Shown here: positions 1 to 11,639 of the stretch, in pieces
Layout: every line of letters starts with the position of its first letter
Numbering within the stretch: position 1 is the stretch's first letter
Origin: Chlorocebus sabaeus
Taxonomy: Eukaryota > Chordata > Mammalia > Primates > Cercopithecidae
Assembly: GCF_047675955.1 (NCBI RefSeq)
Contig: NC_132912.1
Span: forward strand, 79,942,382-80,006,381
DNA: 64,000 nucleotides
Direction of reading: 5' to 3'
The notes under the pieces: model-generated
Seen by the model: only the letters and a program-made list of their open reading frames with translations
Told to the model about the DNA's origin: nothing
The model's database searches: none
Translations under genes and position numbers: made by a program

Positions 1-612
1 GGTTCCTAGGACCCATTCCTTGGGTTTGATTAATTTACTAGGATGCCTCCCAGCAGAACTCAGAGAAACACATTTGCTGGTTTATTATATTAATAAAGGA
101 TACGGATGAACATTCAGATGGAGAAATACAGAGGGTGAGGTCTTGAAGGGTCCTGAGCACTGGAGCTCCTGTCTTCATAGAGTTGGGATGCACCACCCTC
201 CAGGCACATGAATGTGTTGTCAAGCTGAAAGCTCTCCAGGCCCTGTAGTTCAGGGATTTTTATGTAGTTTTTATCATGTAGACATGATTGCTTATTAACT
301 CAATCTCCAGCCCATTGCCTCTTCCCAAAGGATGGGATGGGGCTGAAAATTCCAAGCTTCTAATCATGGCCTGGTCCTTCTAGTGAATCAGACCCCATCT
401 AGGGGCCCTCTAACAGTCACCTCATTAGAACAGAAGATGTTCCTATCAACAAGGAAATTCCAAGGAATTTGGGGCCCTGTGTCAGCAATTGGGGTCAAAG
501 ACCCAATATCAAAACGAAAGATGCACCTAGCACCTCTGCTCAGGAAATTACAAGGGTTTTAGGAGCTCTGTCCCAGAAATCAGGGTTGGAGACCAAATCT
601 TTTTTATTTATC
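1..612 (-). mobile_element. Old LTR (ERVL/MaLR-type), partial
   Basis: The sequence follows the layout of an ancient solo LTR read in antisense. It shows a tract ending in caggaaattacaagggtttt and aggagctctgtcccagaaat, and a minus-strand AATAAA at about 81-86. A second copy of the same family in the same orientation lies at 40510-41462; both share the order gttcccaaggcca-like, ggtttaatta-like, then gtttatta. The left end runs off the window. The exact family name is uncertain. Confidence 0.55.
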
Positions 613-654
613 CCATTGTCATCATTGTCTGTTGCTGAGTAACAAATTACACCA

Positions 655-1080
655 ATACTTAGCAGCTTAGAACAGTAAGTATTTATTGTATCCCACAGTT
701 TCTGTGGGTTAGGAATCCAGGAGCACCTCAGCTAGGGGTTTCTGATTCATGATCTCTCACGAAGTTGCTGCCAAGATGTCAGCTGGTACTGCAAGTGTCT
801 GCATACATGACCCAGAGAAGCTTGTTTGTAAGCTTGGCAAGCCAGTGCTGGTCTTTTGCAGGAGGCTACGGTTTCTAAACACATGGATGTCTTTATAGGG
901 TGCTTGAAAGTCCTCACAATTGGAACTCTCCGTTGGGCTGCTTGAGCATTCTCACAACATGGCTGCTGGATTTGCCCCACTATGAGTGGTCCTAGAGAGT
1001 AAGATGGAGATTGCAATATCTTATGACTTAACCTCGTAAGGCACACTCCTGCATTTCCACAGTGTCCTGGGCTGGGCTGC
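655..1080 (+). mobile_element. Old MaLR/MLT1-like interspersed repeat
   Basis: The segment starts with a diverged form of the common mammalian-repeat signature (aacaaattacaccaatacttagcagcttagaacag), here with cttagcagcttagaacag followed by tttctgtgggttaggaatccagg. It continues with the usual ctcacaacatggctgctgg block near 950-970. Family assignment and strand are tentative. Diverged relatives are at 1567-2069, 18430-18790, 24495-24995 and 39790-40200. Confidence 0.45.
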
Positions 1081-1566
1081 ATATTGGGGTGCAATAGTGA
1101 GCAACAGACATACAGACACACATTCCTGGCCTTGCAGCTTGCAGCCCTGCCAGGGGAACACTTACATATATATATACCCTTATAAGTTCAATAACAAAAA
1201 GGAATATTTATAAAGGCAAAAGTGCTATGACAAAAACAAAGGAAGTGCTGAATTAGAGTATAACTGAGAGGACCCACTTGGATTGAGATACCAGGGAAGA
1301 CCTCTGAGAGGAAGTGACCTTTAGACTGAGCCCAGATGGATGAGTAAAAACCAGTCACAGAAGGGCTGGGAGGGGAGAGGGAAGATCCTGTGCAGAGACC
1401 TCCAAAAAGGAGAGCACTTGGCCCGTTGGAGGAATCCAAAGGAGGGCAAGCTGACTGAAATGTAGTAGAAAAGAGAGGATGGTAAGGGACAGGTGGGGAG
1501 GTAAGCAGAGTCAGATCATGCAGAACCTTGTGGATCATGGAGTTGGATTGTTAATACAAATGCAAT

Positions 1567-2069
1567 GGTATGTTTATATTTAGGTTTAGCTGCATGTGAC
1601 TGAAACCAAAGGGTAGTTTATATAAGATAAGAGTTTATTTCTCTTATGAAAGGAGTCATGTGGTAGGAAATCCAGGGTAATTTCCGACCCAGGTTCCTAT
1701 TGATTTACTTATATTTTCAACTATTTTTGGCTTCAGTGACTTTCACCCTGAAAGTTACATTATGTCCTCATATGGCTGCTACAACTTCAGTTGTCACATC
1801 CTTGCTGTAGGTCAGAAGAAGAAGGAAAATGTAAAGAGCAAAACAGGGACTTCTCCCAGCTGATGAGTCCCCTTCAGTGGTCTTTAGAAGCGCCGCACAA
1901 CCCTCCCACTTGGAGTCAGTTGACCAGACCTTAGCCACATGCCCTTCTACAATTGCATGGGAGAGAGTGCATTTTCTTTTGGATAAAAAGTACCAACTAA
2001 ATATCATGTCCCTGCTACTTAGTGGAAAGGGAAACTGGGTGTGGAGGCAGGCAGCCAGCAGCCTGTGTC
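1567..2069 (+). mobile_element. MaLR-like repeat inserted in the L2
   Basis: L2 similarity stops at about 1566 (aatacaaatgcaatgg) and resumes at about 2070 (gaaagccactgcaggggtta), where the L2 sequence is otherwise continuous. The intervening 500 bp looks like a widespread old repeat: tttaggtttagctgcatgtg, ataagagtttatttctctta, then atggctgctacaacttcag. The family is not named with certainty. It must be younger than the L2 it splits. Confidence 0.5.
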
Positions 2070-2600
2070 ACAAATGGAAAGCCACTGCAGGGGTTAAAGC
2101 AGGCAGTGATCCGGTGCTTTATAAAAGGGGCATTCCCGCTCCTGGTGGAAAACGGTTTACGGAGGGAAAGAGTGGAAGCAGGGAGGTCAGTGAGAAGCCT
2201 ACTGCAGTAATCCAAAGGTTAGATAATGAGCCTGGGCTAGGTTAGAGGTGGTGGTTTGGAACCAGGTGGATCTGGGATATATAACCCAGTTCAGATCTAC
2301 AGGTCTTGGTGATAAGTGAGGTGTGAGGAAAGGGGAGGAATCCAGAATGAAATCCAGGTTTCCTGTTTGAGCAATTCTGAGGGTGGTGGTGCAATTTATG
2401 GAGATGAGAAAGACTAGCAGGGGAGGGTGGAGGAACTGGCTTAGAGGGAAAATTAGGAGGTCGGTTTTAGGCATGTTAGGGTTGAGAGGTTAGGGTATGG
2501 GAGGTGTTGAGTAAACAATTGGATGTACATTCAGGAGTTTGCAGGGAGGTCAAAGCATATTCATTGTATTTGCAGCCATGGGATATTTAAAATCAATTAG

Positions 2601-2903
2601 GGCTGGGCACAGTGGTTCATGCCTGTAATCCTAGCATTTTGGGAGGCTGAGATGAAAGGATCCCTTGAACCCTGGAGTTTGAGACCAGCCTGGGCAACAT
2701 AGCGAGACCCTGTCACCACTAAAAGGAAAGAAAAGTAGTTGGGCATAGTGCCTTGCACCTGTGGTCCCAGCTACTTAAGAGGCTGGGGTGGGAGGATCAC
2801 TAGAACCTAGGGGGTCAAGGCTACAGTGAGCTGTAGTCACACCACTGCACTCCAGCCTGGGTGACAGAGCAAGGCCCTCTCTCAAAAAAAAAAAAAAAAA
2901 AAG
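2601..2903 (+). mobile_element. Alu (AluJ-like), full length
   Basis: A complete dimeric Alu runs from ggctgggcacagtgg to a poly(A) tail at 2884-2902. A 13-bp target-site duplication, taaaatcaattag at 2588-2600 and taaaatcaactag at 2904-2916, has one mismatch. AluJ-type differences include gagaccagcctgggcaacatagcgag. It sits inside the L2. Confidence 0.95.
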
Positions 2904-3260
2904 TAAAATCAACTAGGCTGAGATTATAGAAAGGGAAAGGAAGAGGGCCTGTGGCCTAGCTCCAAGAAATATTTAACATTTCGAGGTTGGATAGAGAAGA
3001 TGTCAACCAAAGAAAGTGAGGCGGGGTCAAGGAAAACCAGGAGGTATGTGGTGCCATAGAAACCTGGCCAGGCAGGGCTTCAGAATGTAGTGTGTGAACT
3101 GTCCAAGGCTGCTGAGAGGGAGGCTAAGATATGGTCAGAAAGGCATCTATCAGATCTGGAAACCTGGAGATCACTAGTGATTCCCCAGGGCAGCATCATA
3201 AAAACATTCCAGTGGAGTGGTGAGGATGGAAGCCAGACAAAGGTGGAGTGAAGTGGGATT

Positions 3261-3717
3261 AGGGACCCAGCAGTATCCAACTGCTGAGTATAGGGTGCAA
3301 GCCTCTGAAAGTCAGAGTGTTTCTTAGGGCAGAAAAACCACAATCCCCAGTAAGTAGATAATCAGAAGAAGCAGAATGGACCCATAAAATGGGTGTAAGT
3401 GGCTGCCAGATAGAATGCATTTGAAAAATAGCTTTTGGAACAAAAGAAAAGTTTGTCAAGTTATTTAGCACTACACTTCTATGCCGACACTTACCAGGAG
3501 CCAATGTGATTGTGAAGAGGCTGGTCCACGGCCCTGTGCTGAGTGTAGCTCATAAATACAATCAATTCAATCCTCAATCCAGTCTGAGAGGAGGAAAACC
3601 TGTTTGACACGTGTGTGGAGACAACATAGGTCTGACCATTTAGCCCCTTTCTCAGAACCTGGAGATCACAGTGAAGAACTGCAGACCCCCACAGCTGCCA
3701 CAGTGTCAATTCTTGTG
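3261..3717. other. No recognised feature
   Basis: No repeat, RNA gene or convincing exon was recognised. The minus-strand frames here are short and resemble no family I know. Confidence 0.5.
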
Positions 3718-3731
3718 TTTGAAGAATTTTT

Positions 3732-4022
3732 TTTGTTTGTTTGAGACGAAGTCTCACTCTGTCACCCAGGCTGGAGTGCAGTAGCATGATCTTGGCTCAC
3801 CGCAACCTCCACCTCCTGGGTTCAAGCGATTCTCCTGCCTCAGCCTCCCAAGTAGCTGGGATTACAGGTGGTGCCACCATGCCCAGCTAATTTTTGCATT
3901 GTTAGTAGAGATGAGGTTTCACCATCTTGGCCAGACTGGTCTCGAACTCCTGACCTCGTGATCCACCTGCCTCAGCCTCCCAAAGTGCTGGGATTACAGG
4001 CGTGAGCCACCGTGCCTGGTCA
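3732..4022 (-). mobile_element. AluS, full length
   Basis: A complete antisense Alu starts with its poly(T) and ends at gagccaccgtgcctgg. The target-site duplication tttgaagaattttt is perfect (3718-3731 and 4023-4036). The cctgacctcgtgatccacc block suggests an AluSc/Sg-type copy. With the plus-strand Alu at 2601 it forms an inverted pair about 830 bp apart. Confidence 0.95.
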
Positions 4023-4036
4023 TTTGAAGAATTTTT

Positions 4037-4658
4037 AAAGAATCTTGGACAAAGCTTTCTGGATGGTAACAAGCTGAGCCTGGCTGGTGTGCACCTGCTT
4101 GAAACTTCCTCCCACCTCCCAGTGGAAGAGAAAGTTCCTTCTGTTCTCTCTGCATTTCTTCTCTCCAGCAGGAATGAGTAATATCCCTATGAATAAGAAA
4201 TTCCTGGCACCTGGTAGCAAGAAAAGCCCACCCCCTGATGCCAGTGATGTGAAAACAGCCCACCAGATCTTTATATTGTAAAGCTGGTACTTATTTAAAA
4301 TAACCATGAGCTGGACGGCCTCTGTGGATTGCTGTGCCCCTTAAGTACTATAATCAGTGCCACACTGCAGTGGTCCCTGGGCCTATGAATAGCTACTTCC
4401 TCAGTAGTTCTTATGTTTCAGGGGCACCTCCTCTACGGAAGATCTTAATTTGCTCATGAGTAACTGGGAGAGAGGGCAGGCCAGATTTAAGTCAGCCCTT
4501 CCTCTGATGAATTATTCCAGCTCCTATGGCTAGTCCATTCTACCGTAGGGGAGGGTGAGAATTACGTTCCCCTCTGAGTTTCCTCCTTCTTTTCCTTTTT
4601 AGAAAGTGAAGTGAGATTATTTGGAATAGGTCAAGGAGCAGGAATGCACATATTAATG
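4037..4658. other. No recognised feature
   Basis: Overlapping frames of 64-90 codons exist on both strands at 4035-4307, but they have no splice context, no family resemblance and no codon bias that I can see. Treated as chance. Confidence 0.5.
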
Positions 4659-4879
4659 CAGTGGTCTTTAAAGTGTGATTCCCCAAGCCAGCATCCTCAA
4701 AGTCACCTGGGAATGTACTAGAAGTGGATTTTTAAAAAAACCCTAATCTAGACTTACTGTATCCAAGCTGAGCGATGGTTCCCAGCAATCTGATCCCAAG
4801 CAAGCTTATTAAAATCTTGTTTTTATAACAAGCCTTCCGGGTGATTGTGTTGCAAGCTAAAGATTGAGAAACGTTGCTC
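4659..4879 (-). mobile_element. MER5A-like hAT transposon relic
   Basis: The segment begins cagtggtctttaaagtgtg and ends gattgagaaacgttgct, which are diverged forms of MER5A terminal inverted repeats. Internal blocks agtcacctgggaatg, cccagcaatctg and aagccttccgggtgatt match the antisense MER5A pattern. No clear 8-bp target duplication remains. Confidence 0.7.
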
Positions 4880-5495
4880 AAACCAGGAAAGAGAGATTCA
4901 GGGCCATTCCAGAGTAAGGGACACTGATACAAATTACTGAGGATAGAACTGAGCTGAGGATTGACCGTGTTACATGTCAGTACAAACCTACAGGTTCCGA
5001 ACCCACTCTGAGGCCCTGGAGATGTCCCATGTACTCACTGGAAAGGAGTGGAGGAAATGGAGACAACTTGAGTAAGACAAGTTAGATTACAAAGGGAACA
5101 AAAAAATGACAAGGTTGTAAAGTATAAAAATATGCGTTATAAATATTTCCAGAAGATTATCTAGCTTCCTATATCTATGATGACTTTGATGTCTCTTTAG
5201 AGAAGGACAGTTTTAATTTTTATGACTTTTTATATCATTTGGTTTCTTTTTTTGATAAACAATGGTAAGAATCATTGTGTTTAGCAAAACTTGTTTTTAA
5301 TATGTTAATCATTTATTTCAATGTCTATAACATATTTTTGGTTTTCTTTATTTGTAGTTAAGAACATTCTTTTTTGGTTCTTTAGACTTTTAAGAGTGGG
5401 CCCTTCTACATCCTCCTAGTAGGAAATGGGGGATTCTTTTATATCTCTAAAACCTGGCTTATCTCTGGAATGGGGAGGCTCTTATCCTTTTCTTC
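4880..5495. other. AT-rich unique DNA
   Basis: AT-rich sequence with many T runs and no recognised repeat. It ends at the pentanucleotide array. Confidence 0.5.
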
Positions 5496-5577
5496 AAATA
5501 TAATATAATATAATATAATATAATATAATATAATATAATATAATATAATATAATATAATACAATACAATACAATACA
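5496..5577 (+). repeat. (TAATA)n pentanucleotide array
   Basis: Twelve uninterrupted TAATA units occupy 5501-5560, followed by three CAATA units at 5561-5575. The purity of the TAATA block suggests recent slippage and likely length variation. Confidence 0.97.
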
Positions 5578-6144
5578 TTTTACCACAGGAAAAAAACTTA
5601 AGAAGAAATTGGTGTGTGTGCCAGATTTAGCAAACAAAAATACAGATTGCATAATTAAATTCAAATCTCAAACAATTTTTTTTGCAATAGTGTAAGTGCC
5701 CTGCAGTATTTGGGACATACTTATATGAAGAATTCATTGTTCACCTGATATTTAATTTTAACAGGCATCCTCTATTTTATCTGGCAACTCTAAATTGGTA
5801 GTAACTCCAAAATTAAAACATCTAAGCATTACGGTCTTTCAAAATTGTTCCAGCTATTATTAACTAAAAGATTTAAGAGAAGAGTTATTATCTTGGATAA
5901 GACTGGCCGTGGGGTATGTGCAGTTTTAGGTGCCCTTAAGGAAATGCCACCTTTTTCCTTCCTTCTCCAGAAATCACACTGGAATTCAGTGAATGAGAGT
6001 GATAGACTTATAGAGATAATCTTGAAGATAGTCTACATTTTTTTTACAATATAATTTTTCTATAGGTAATATATGCACACCTCTTTTTTTCTCTCTCTTA
6101 AATTTTCTACATTTAAGAAACCTATTAATATATTTTTAAGAACT
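5578..6144. other. No recognised feature
   Basis: AT-rich DNA. A 69-codon plus-strand frame at 5845-6054 has no recognisable domain. Confidence 0.5.
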
Positions 6145-6893
6145 GTGTTCAAATACAAGTAAAAGTCACCATCTTAACTATTTTGAGGTGTACAGTTCAG
6201 AGGCACTAAGTACATTCAAACGGTTGTGTAAACACTCATCTCTAGAACTCTTTTCCTGTTGCAAGGAAAAGAGGTGTTATTCTGATTTAATGACTATAGC
6301 TCTGTACTCATTACACAACAACTTCCATTTCCCTATTCCCCCTCCCCTCCCAACCCCTGGCAACCTCATCTACTTTCCGTCTTTGTGAATTTCACTACTC
6401 TAGCTAATTCATATAAGTGGAGTCATTCAGTATTTGTCTGTTTGTGACTGGCTTACTTCACTTTGCATAATGTCATTAAGGTTCATCCATGTTGTAGCAC
6501 ATGTCACCATTTCTTTTCTTTTTAAGGCTGAACAATATTCCATTCCACATTTTATTTATCCATTCATCTATTGATGCATACTTGGGTTGCTAATACTTTT
6601 GGCTATTTTGAGTAATGCTCTTATGAACATAGGTGTAAAAATATCTCTTTGAGATCCTGCTTTCAATTTTTTGGGGTCTATACCCAAAGTGAAATTGTTG
6701 GATAATATGGTAATTCTATGTTTAATTTTTTGAGGTACCTCCATACTGTTTTCCATAGCAGCTGTACCATTTTACATTTCAACCAATAGTACATACATGT
6801 TCTAATTTCTCCATATCTTCACCAACACTTGTTAATTTGTGTTTATTTCCAGTAGCCATCCTAACGAGTGTTAGGTGGGATCTTCTAATATTT
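6145..6893 (-). mobile_element. L1M 3' end (ORF2 tail and 3' UTR)
   Basis: Antisense L1M sequence. The 3' UTR lies to the left, with gtgtacagttcagaggcac, a CCCTCCC-rich block and caacccctggcaacctc. The ORF2 tail lies to the right, with aacaatattccattcc, cttgggttgctaatac, ccatactgttttccatagc and accaacacttgtta. The minus-strand frame at 6568-6756 is a decayed ORF2 C-terminal fragment, not a gene. Confidence 0.9.
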
Positions 6894-7249
6894 AAAGAAT
6901 AAGTCACTGAAAAATATAATACTTCATTATTGGTAACATTATTTGATTCAAGTACATGGCTATGATGTTACATGGTGGTTGAGAACTGCTATTTTATTCT
7001 ATGATGCTAGGTTTGCAGAAATTACACTGGGATTAGGATGGAGAAACTGGATAACTTTAACAAAACCTCTCAAGATACACTTAATAGAATAGAATTTATT
7101 TTTCATAAAGTCCCAGAATATCAACTGTATTCATATTAAAACAAATACTGAAGACACAGTCCATGTTTGAGTTTAAGTGAATATGTTTTGTCTAGAATAC
7201 CACCCTTCTCCCCATGACAATGTGGTAGCCTCAAGAGCAGGATTTATGT
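6894..7249. other. No recognised feature
   Basis: AT-rich sequence without a recognised repeat, exon or RNA gene. Confidence 0.45.
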
Positions 7250-7345
7250 GTCAAAGCATTTGTTCAGCCTGTATTTCATGAGCATCTGCTACATGCCAGG
7301 CAACACATTTGTTGTTGAGGACACAAAGAAGAACAGCACATTTAG
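7250..7345 (-). mobile_element. L2 3'-end fragment
   Basis: Antisense L2 3' terminus: agcatttgttcagcctgtat, tttcatgagcatctgctacatgccaggc, then ttgttgaggacacaaagaag. It is diverged and has no ORF. Confidence 0.6.
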
Positions 7346-7534
7346 ATTTTGTTCAGTGCTTATCAGGCATAATGACGAGCAGGTTTTATCATCTTAGAAA
7401 AAGCTCTTTGAATATAACTGCATTTTGATATTTTTGGTCTTTTGTTCTATTCTCTGGTAGTTCAAACAAAATAATAGTGGACAATATTACCCCTGTATAT
7501 TTTTTAAATAGTAATATACTTAAAAATACATTTT

Positions 7535-7690
7535 TTTTTTACAGTGTTTTGTGCCCCCAGTGTTCCTCAAGAAGATATTGTTCTCATTTTATTGATGAGG
7601 AGGCAGAGGCTTCGCATTGTTAAGCGACTTCTACAGGGTTCTAATCTGATTACCTAATGGGGCTGGGAAACAGCTGAGTCATTATAGGCA
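7535..7690 (-). mobile_element. MIR fragment
   Basis: Antisense MIR core: ttctcattttattgatgagg, aggcagaggcttcgc and ttgttaagcgacttctacag correspond to the ccattttacagatgagg and gaggttaagtaacttg blocks. Strongly diverged. Confidence 0.5.
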
Positions 7691-9044
7691 ACATTCTCAT
7701 TCTTTCCTCTGAGGCGTGCTGGCCATTCTGGATAGGAAGTACTTTCTGTGTTCCAACTTTGTAACATGATCCTGTAAAAATTTATAATTGATTCTATGGT
7801 TTAAGGCTTATTCTTTCTAAATTAAGTTGCATATTGGATATAAAAGCAATTTAAATCCCTCACATTTTACTCCTCTTATATTCTTGTTAATCGACATTTA
7901 GCATCTATGCTTTTGAAAATATTTCAACTTCATTCAGAACTAATTATTACTTTGTGATTTAATTGAGTATTATCATATATGACATGAAGCAAATATCTAT
8001 GCAATACCTTCTGAAAATAATTGATCAGTACCTTATTTAATGGAGGTCATTGTTAGAATTTTGAATTTTATGCTTTTAAATGGATCTTGGGGTCAATTCT
8101 TTTTTAGATTTTATTTCTGCCTTAACTCATGAGCCTTCTGCTAACCATTTTGTCCTGCAGTGGTTTCTTTTGAGCTAATTTATTCTGGTTTCTCTGTGCT
8201 TTGAGAATTTCAATGGCTAACTTTGCGTGAAACAAGCTTACAGTAGGACCATCTGGTGTATCAAGGTGACCGATTCTCAACTCATTTGATTAAATGTTTC
8301 TTTCTGTAGTGTTCTCTGCTATCTTTGTACACACAGATAAGGATATCTTTATCTGGTGTAATATTTTGTGTCTCAGATTTAAGACAAGGTCATTGCTTCT
8401 CAATTTTTGTCTCCTTATTTCACAGAATGTGATAACTATTATTTCATGTACAATTATAAAATTATCCCATAATAAAATCTCTTTTACACTTTGCCCTAAC
8501 TTGACAGTATTAGTACCAGAAACTTGACACTAAGTTCTTCTTTATTCATCCAAACCACCTAGAAATTCTTGCAAGTGCTGGATCGGATTTTAAGCTGAGT
8601 TCCTGTCAGGGTTCGTGCTGTCTCATGTGTCCTCTTTCTGCTTTGCGCCCTGATAGCACGATGGGAAGCTGAGTGGGTGAGTAAATGGTAGACTGCATTT
8701 ATGTTCCCAGGAAGGCTGTTTGTTTTGCCTTCTGAGACAGGCAGGATGCAATAAGAGGAAGAGTGCTACATGATTAGGCAGATGAGATGCATTTGAGTTT
8801 TAGTAAGCCCTTTCATCTGTCTCATTTCATTTCTTATTTAAAATATTAGGACCTGCTCTGTTCTAACCACCTCACTGCTTATTGTTGCAAGAATAAACAA
8901 GGTACAATTTGTGGAAGTTTATTGTAAATTCAAAAGCTTTATACAGAAATACTCTTGTATGTATTAATTTGGAGAAATAAGTTAATGTGCTATCTACTAA
9001 AGATGAAAGAATTAAAATAATTTACTTTAAATGGTACTTTTCCA
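7691..9044. other. Unique DNA, no feature recognised
   Basis: About 1.35 kb with no confident repeat. A 77-codon plus frame at 8294-8527 has no recognisable family. A slightly CpG-richer patch around 8600-8660 is the only compositional change noticed. Confidence 0.45.
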
Positions 9045-9180
9045 GTTTCAAAGTGCCTTTATATATAAGTCTCATTTGAGTATTTTAACACCATTGTGAA
9101 GGTAGGAGGAAATGCTGTTATCAGATGTATTCTGTGAATAAGAAAACTCGGTTTTGGTGCTGTGACTGAAGTCACAGGAA
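9045..9180 (-). mobile_element. MIR fragment
   Basis: Antisense MIR: aaagtgcctttatatataag, taacaccattgtgaaggtagg, then gaataagaaaactcggttttgg and tgactgaagtcacagg. Old and diverged. Confidence 0.6.
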
Positions 9181-9921
9181 TGGAGTCTAAGGGTTGAGAC
9201 CCTGGGGCCACCCTTCAGGCCTGGACCACTGTCACTACCTCTGCTTTCCCTTCATGCTCTTGAGCAGGCGTAAGGAAGTCATAGTCCTGGACAGAGCTGA
9301 CCCACTGTGGTTTCATGTTATCTCCTTTCAGGTGAGCCTTGTAACACTGGTCAAGGTAGAGTGCTTGTGTGGAAACAAGAGACGAGGGGCTTGGGGACCC
9401 TTTCTATTAGCCAATAGTTTCAACCAGGAGCCTTCTCAGTGGAATCTGCCTCTGCCTTCTCCCTATGACCACTGTATAAAAATCAGTAGCCCTTTCCGTA
9501 CAAAATGCTTGTACCAGCTTCTTGAATCAGGATTTCAAACCTCCTGGTGGCCAAGAATGTATAATAGGAAGTGCTTTAATGGCAGCAGTCTGATGGGGGA
9601 ACGTGTGCTATTTGCATAGCTAGCACATTATTCTTCTGTGAATTGCTCATTTTGGGAGACTGATTTTGTGAGGGGAGTTCATGGAGGAGAAAAGACTTGG
9701 TATTACCATGGACTCTTATGTTGTTTGACTCATTTCCCCAAGTAGTTTGTTCTTCAGGACTTTTGAAGGACCTTATGTAAGGCTTATTTGTATAGCTCAT
9801 GAGGTCTTACACAAGTGTTCTGTAAATATCCCAGTAACCAAATGAATAAAACATGAAGTCCTGGAATAGTTTAATTGTTTATCTTAAAGGCCAGTTTAAT
9901 AGCAGACTGTACTCTTAATGT
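9181..9921. other. Unique DNA with a 141-codon open frame
   Basis: The plus-strand frame at 9194-9619 is the second longest in the window but shows no domain, signal peptide or repeat. Its cysteine and tryptophan-rich composition looks like translated noncoding DNA. I do not call it a gene. Confidence 0.4.
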
Positions 9922-10048
9922 ATTCATCCATTCAACAGATATCTTTTGAGCACCAACGACAGGCCAGCCCTGGCTCTAGATTCTCAGGATAATATACTGA
10001 GCAAAAGAGGCTCCTGTCCTCTTGAAGCTTGTGTTTATGTTTTGGTGT
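9922..10048 (-). mobile_element. L2 3'-end fragment
   Basis: Antisense L2 terminus: attcatccattcaacagatatc, ttttgagcaccaacgacaggcc, atatactgagcaaaagagg and ctcctgtcctcttgaagctt in the expected order. Confidence 0.75.
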
Positions 10049-10751
10049 ATGAAACACAGATATAAACATTTACTGGGGATTGATAATGGTATTTGTTCTA
10101 ATTAAAACTTGCTTAAGAAAACGGTCAGTATATTTTATATGTTTATTTTAATAAATGATTCAGATTATATGTTTTAAAGTGACAGACAATAATGAATGTC
10201 TGTAGACATATATACACATATTTAGCAGTAGGTTAGATTGTTAGGATTTGGTTCTAACAAATCCTAGGATTGTTAAGGATTTGGCTCTAGAGATCATATA
10301 GCTATTATTTTTGTTGATTTTCCCCAGAATTTTGTTGTAGAAAGGTTAGTAAAGAATTAGTTGAATTCATATATAATTTCCATGTTATACATTTATCTTT
10401 TTTATTTTTTAGTACTTAACAAAAATATCCATCAGATATGAAGTAGGCACATACTGTGTTTCAGATCACAGTATATCAGTGGGCCAGTTGAAAACATTTT
10501 TGCATTTTCTTCTCATTGCAGGACAATCCCACAATTATAACTAGCTAGACATGGTATTTTTTCATCCTTTATTTCTCTTTTTCCAAAATAAACTCAAAAA
10601 GGACCAATAGTAGTCATAGATAAAAAGTGTATACAATTTTTCATAAGTTGTTTATAATGTGTATTCTTTTTTGATATATTGTAACAGATCTAATTTAAAA
10701 AATCTCATCAAATTGATTTAAAATTGTTTCTTTAGCCTTGATTCCTACTCT
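10049..10751. other. AT-rich unique DNA with a small hairpin
   Basis: Nothing recognised except a perfect 9-bp stem at 10242-10250 and 10258-10266 (taggatttg/caaatccta) with a 7-nt loop. A diverged direct repeat of the same sequence follows at 10272-10288. Confidence 0.5.
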
Positions 10752-10845
10752 TGACGGCCTGGTAGTACAGCAGCTTAGAGCTAAAACTGGAACCAGACGA
10801 TCTGGTTCAAATCCCAGTCTGGCTTTGTTTGGGGAATGAAAGTGC
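10752..10845 (+). mobile_element. MIR fragment
   Basis: Plus-strand MIR 5' half: gtagtacagcagcttagagc, aactggaaccagacgatctgg, then ttcaaatcccagtctggct, matching the tRNA-derived head of MIR including a B-box-like ggttcaaatcc. Confidence 0.75.
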
Positions 10846-11578
10846 ATACTGGTGTTTGAGTCAGCTCAAAAAAGTTTAACTTTTGAGTAAGTAGTAATGC
10901 TTTTGTAGCCCAACAGAGCCAGATGGAAGATGAGGGTGCTCAAGGCCTCCCAGTGGGTGGCCGGCATCTTTCCTGTTGATGCCATTTTCAGATGCTTTTT
11001 CTTGCAGCTACACCTGGAAACAAAATGTTTGCCATTCATCTGTGCAACGGCTGCTTGAGACTTTTAAGTCTGCAAGGTCGTGTATAGTGAGCAGGTCATC
11101 ACTGTGCTGGGAGGTTAAAATCCAAAGTAAAGAGACAATAGAAAAAGATAAAATATAGGATAAAAATTAGTGGAATCTTCCTGGAGTCAGTTGATATCCA
11201 TAAACAAAGCTGTAGAATGCACAGGTGAAAACAATGAAGTTTTTATAGGCTAAAGAAAAGGAAACTAGAAGGGCGAATGATTAGGCCCTTTTAATCTGTA
11301 TGTCTGGGCATGGCGCCTTTTATGAGTTGGAAGGACTCCCCGAAGAGCATTACCTGGTAGAGGGAAAAAGAAATGGCTAGAATTTACAGTAGTTTTATTT
11401 CTGGCTCTCATTCTTTCACTTTCTAAGAAATAATTTCTTTAGGTTTATGATTACAAATTAGAAATATAAATATACTATTTTTGTAATATTTGCATATATG
11501 TTTATATGTAATTTTGACAAGTATACATAAAACTGTAACCTAGACACTGGTTATGGCTCCATCATTGACAGTGTTTGA
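10846..11578. other. No recognised feature
   Basis: Unique DNA. The 60-codon frame at 10976-11158 has no recognisable family. Confidence 0.4.
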
Positions 11579-11609
11579 AACAAAACAACAAAACAAAACA
11601 AAACAAAAC
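11579..11609 (+). repeat. (CAAAA)n simple repeat
   Basis: Short run of caaaac/aacaa units ending in four clean CAAAA-type repeats. Confidence 0.85.
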
Positions 11610-11639
11610 GATTCCTCTCCTTGCTCTACCCCTAGCCCC

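Larger units (their letters stand above)
1082..3260 (-). mobile_element. Long L2 LINE copy, interrupted
   Basis: Read on the minus strand this is one nearly collinear L2 LINE, from the reverse-transcriptase region (right) to near the 3' end (left). Diagnostic stretches on the plus strand include aggaagtgacctttagactgag (1311-1332), agatcatgcagaaccttgtgg (1514-1534), gagtggaagcagggaggtcag (2170-2190) and ctgctgagagggaggctaag (3110-3129). Minus-strand residues MPKTDLLIFP near 2470 match the L2 MSKTELLIFP-like segment. The block near 2540-2580 that should code for the YADD catalytic motif is shortened, so the copy is dead. It is interrupted by another repeat at 1567-2069 and by an Alu at 2601-2903. 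Confidence 0.85.

Noticed and set aside
6568..6756. 62-codon minus frame with L1 ORF2 similarity
   Set aside because: Decayed C-terminal ORF2 sequence within a truncated L1M; not functional.
9194..9619. 141-codon plus-strand open frame
   Set aside because: No recognisable domain, no splice or promoter context and a composition typical of random noncoding sequence. Kept only as a noted frame.
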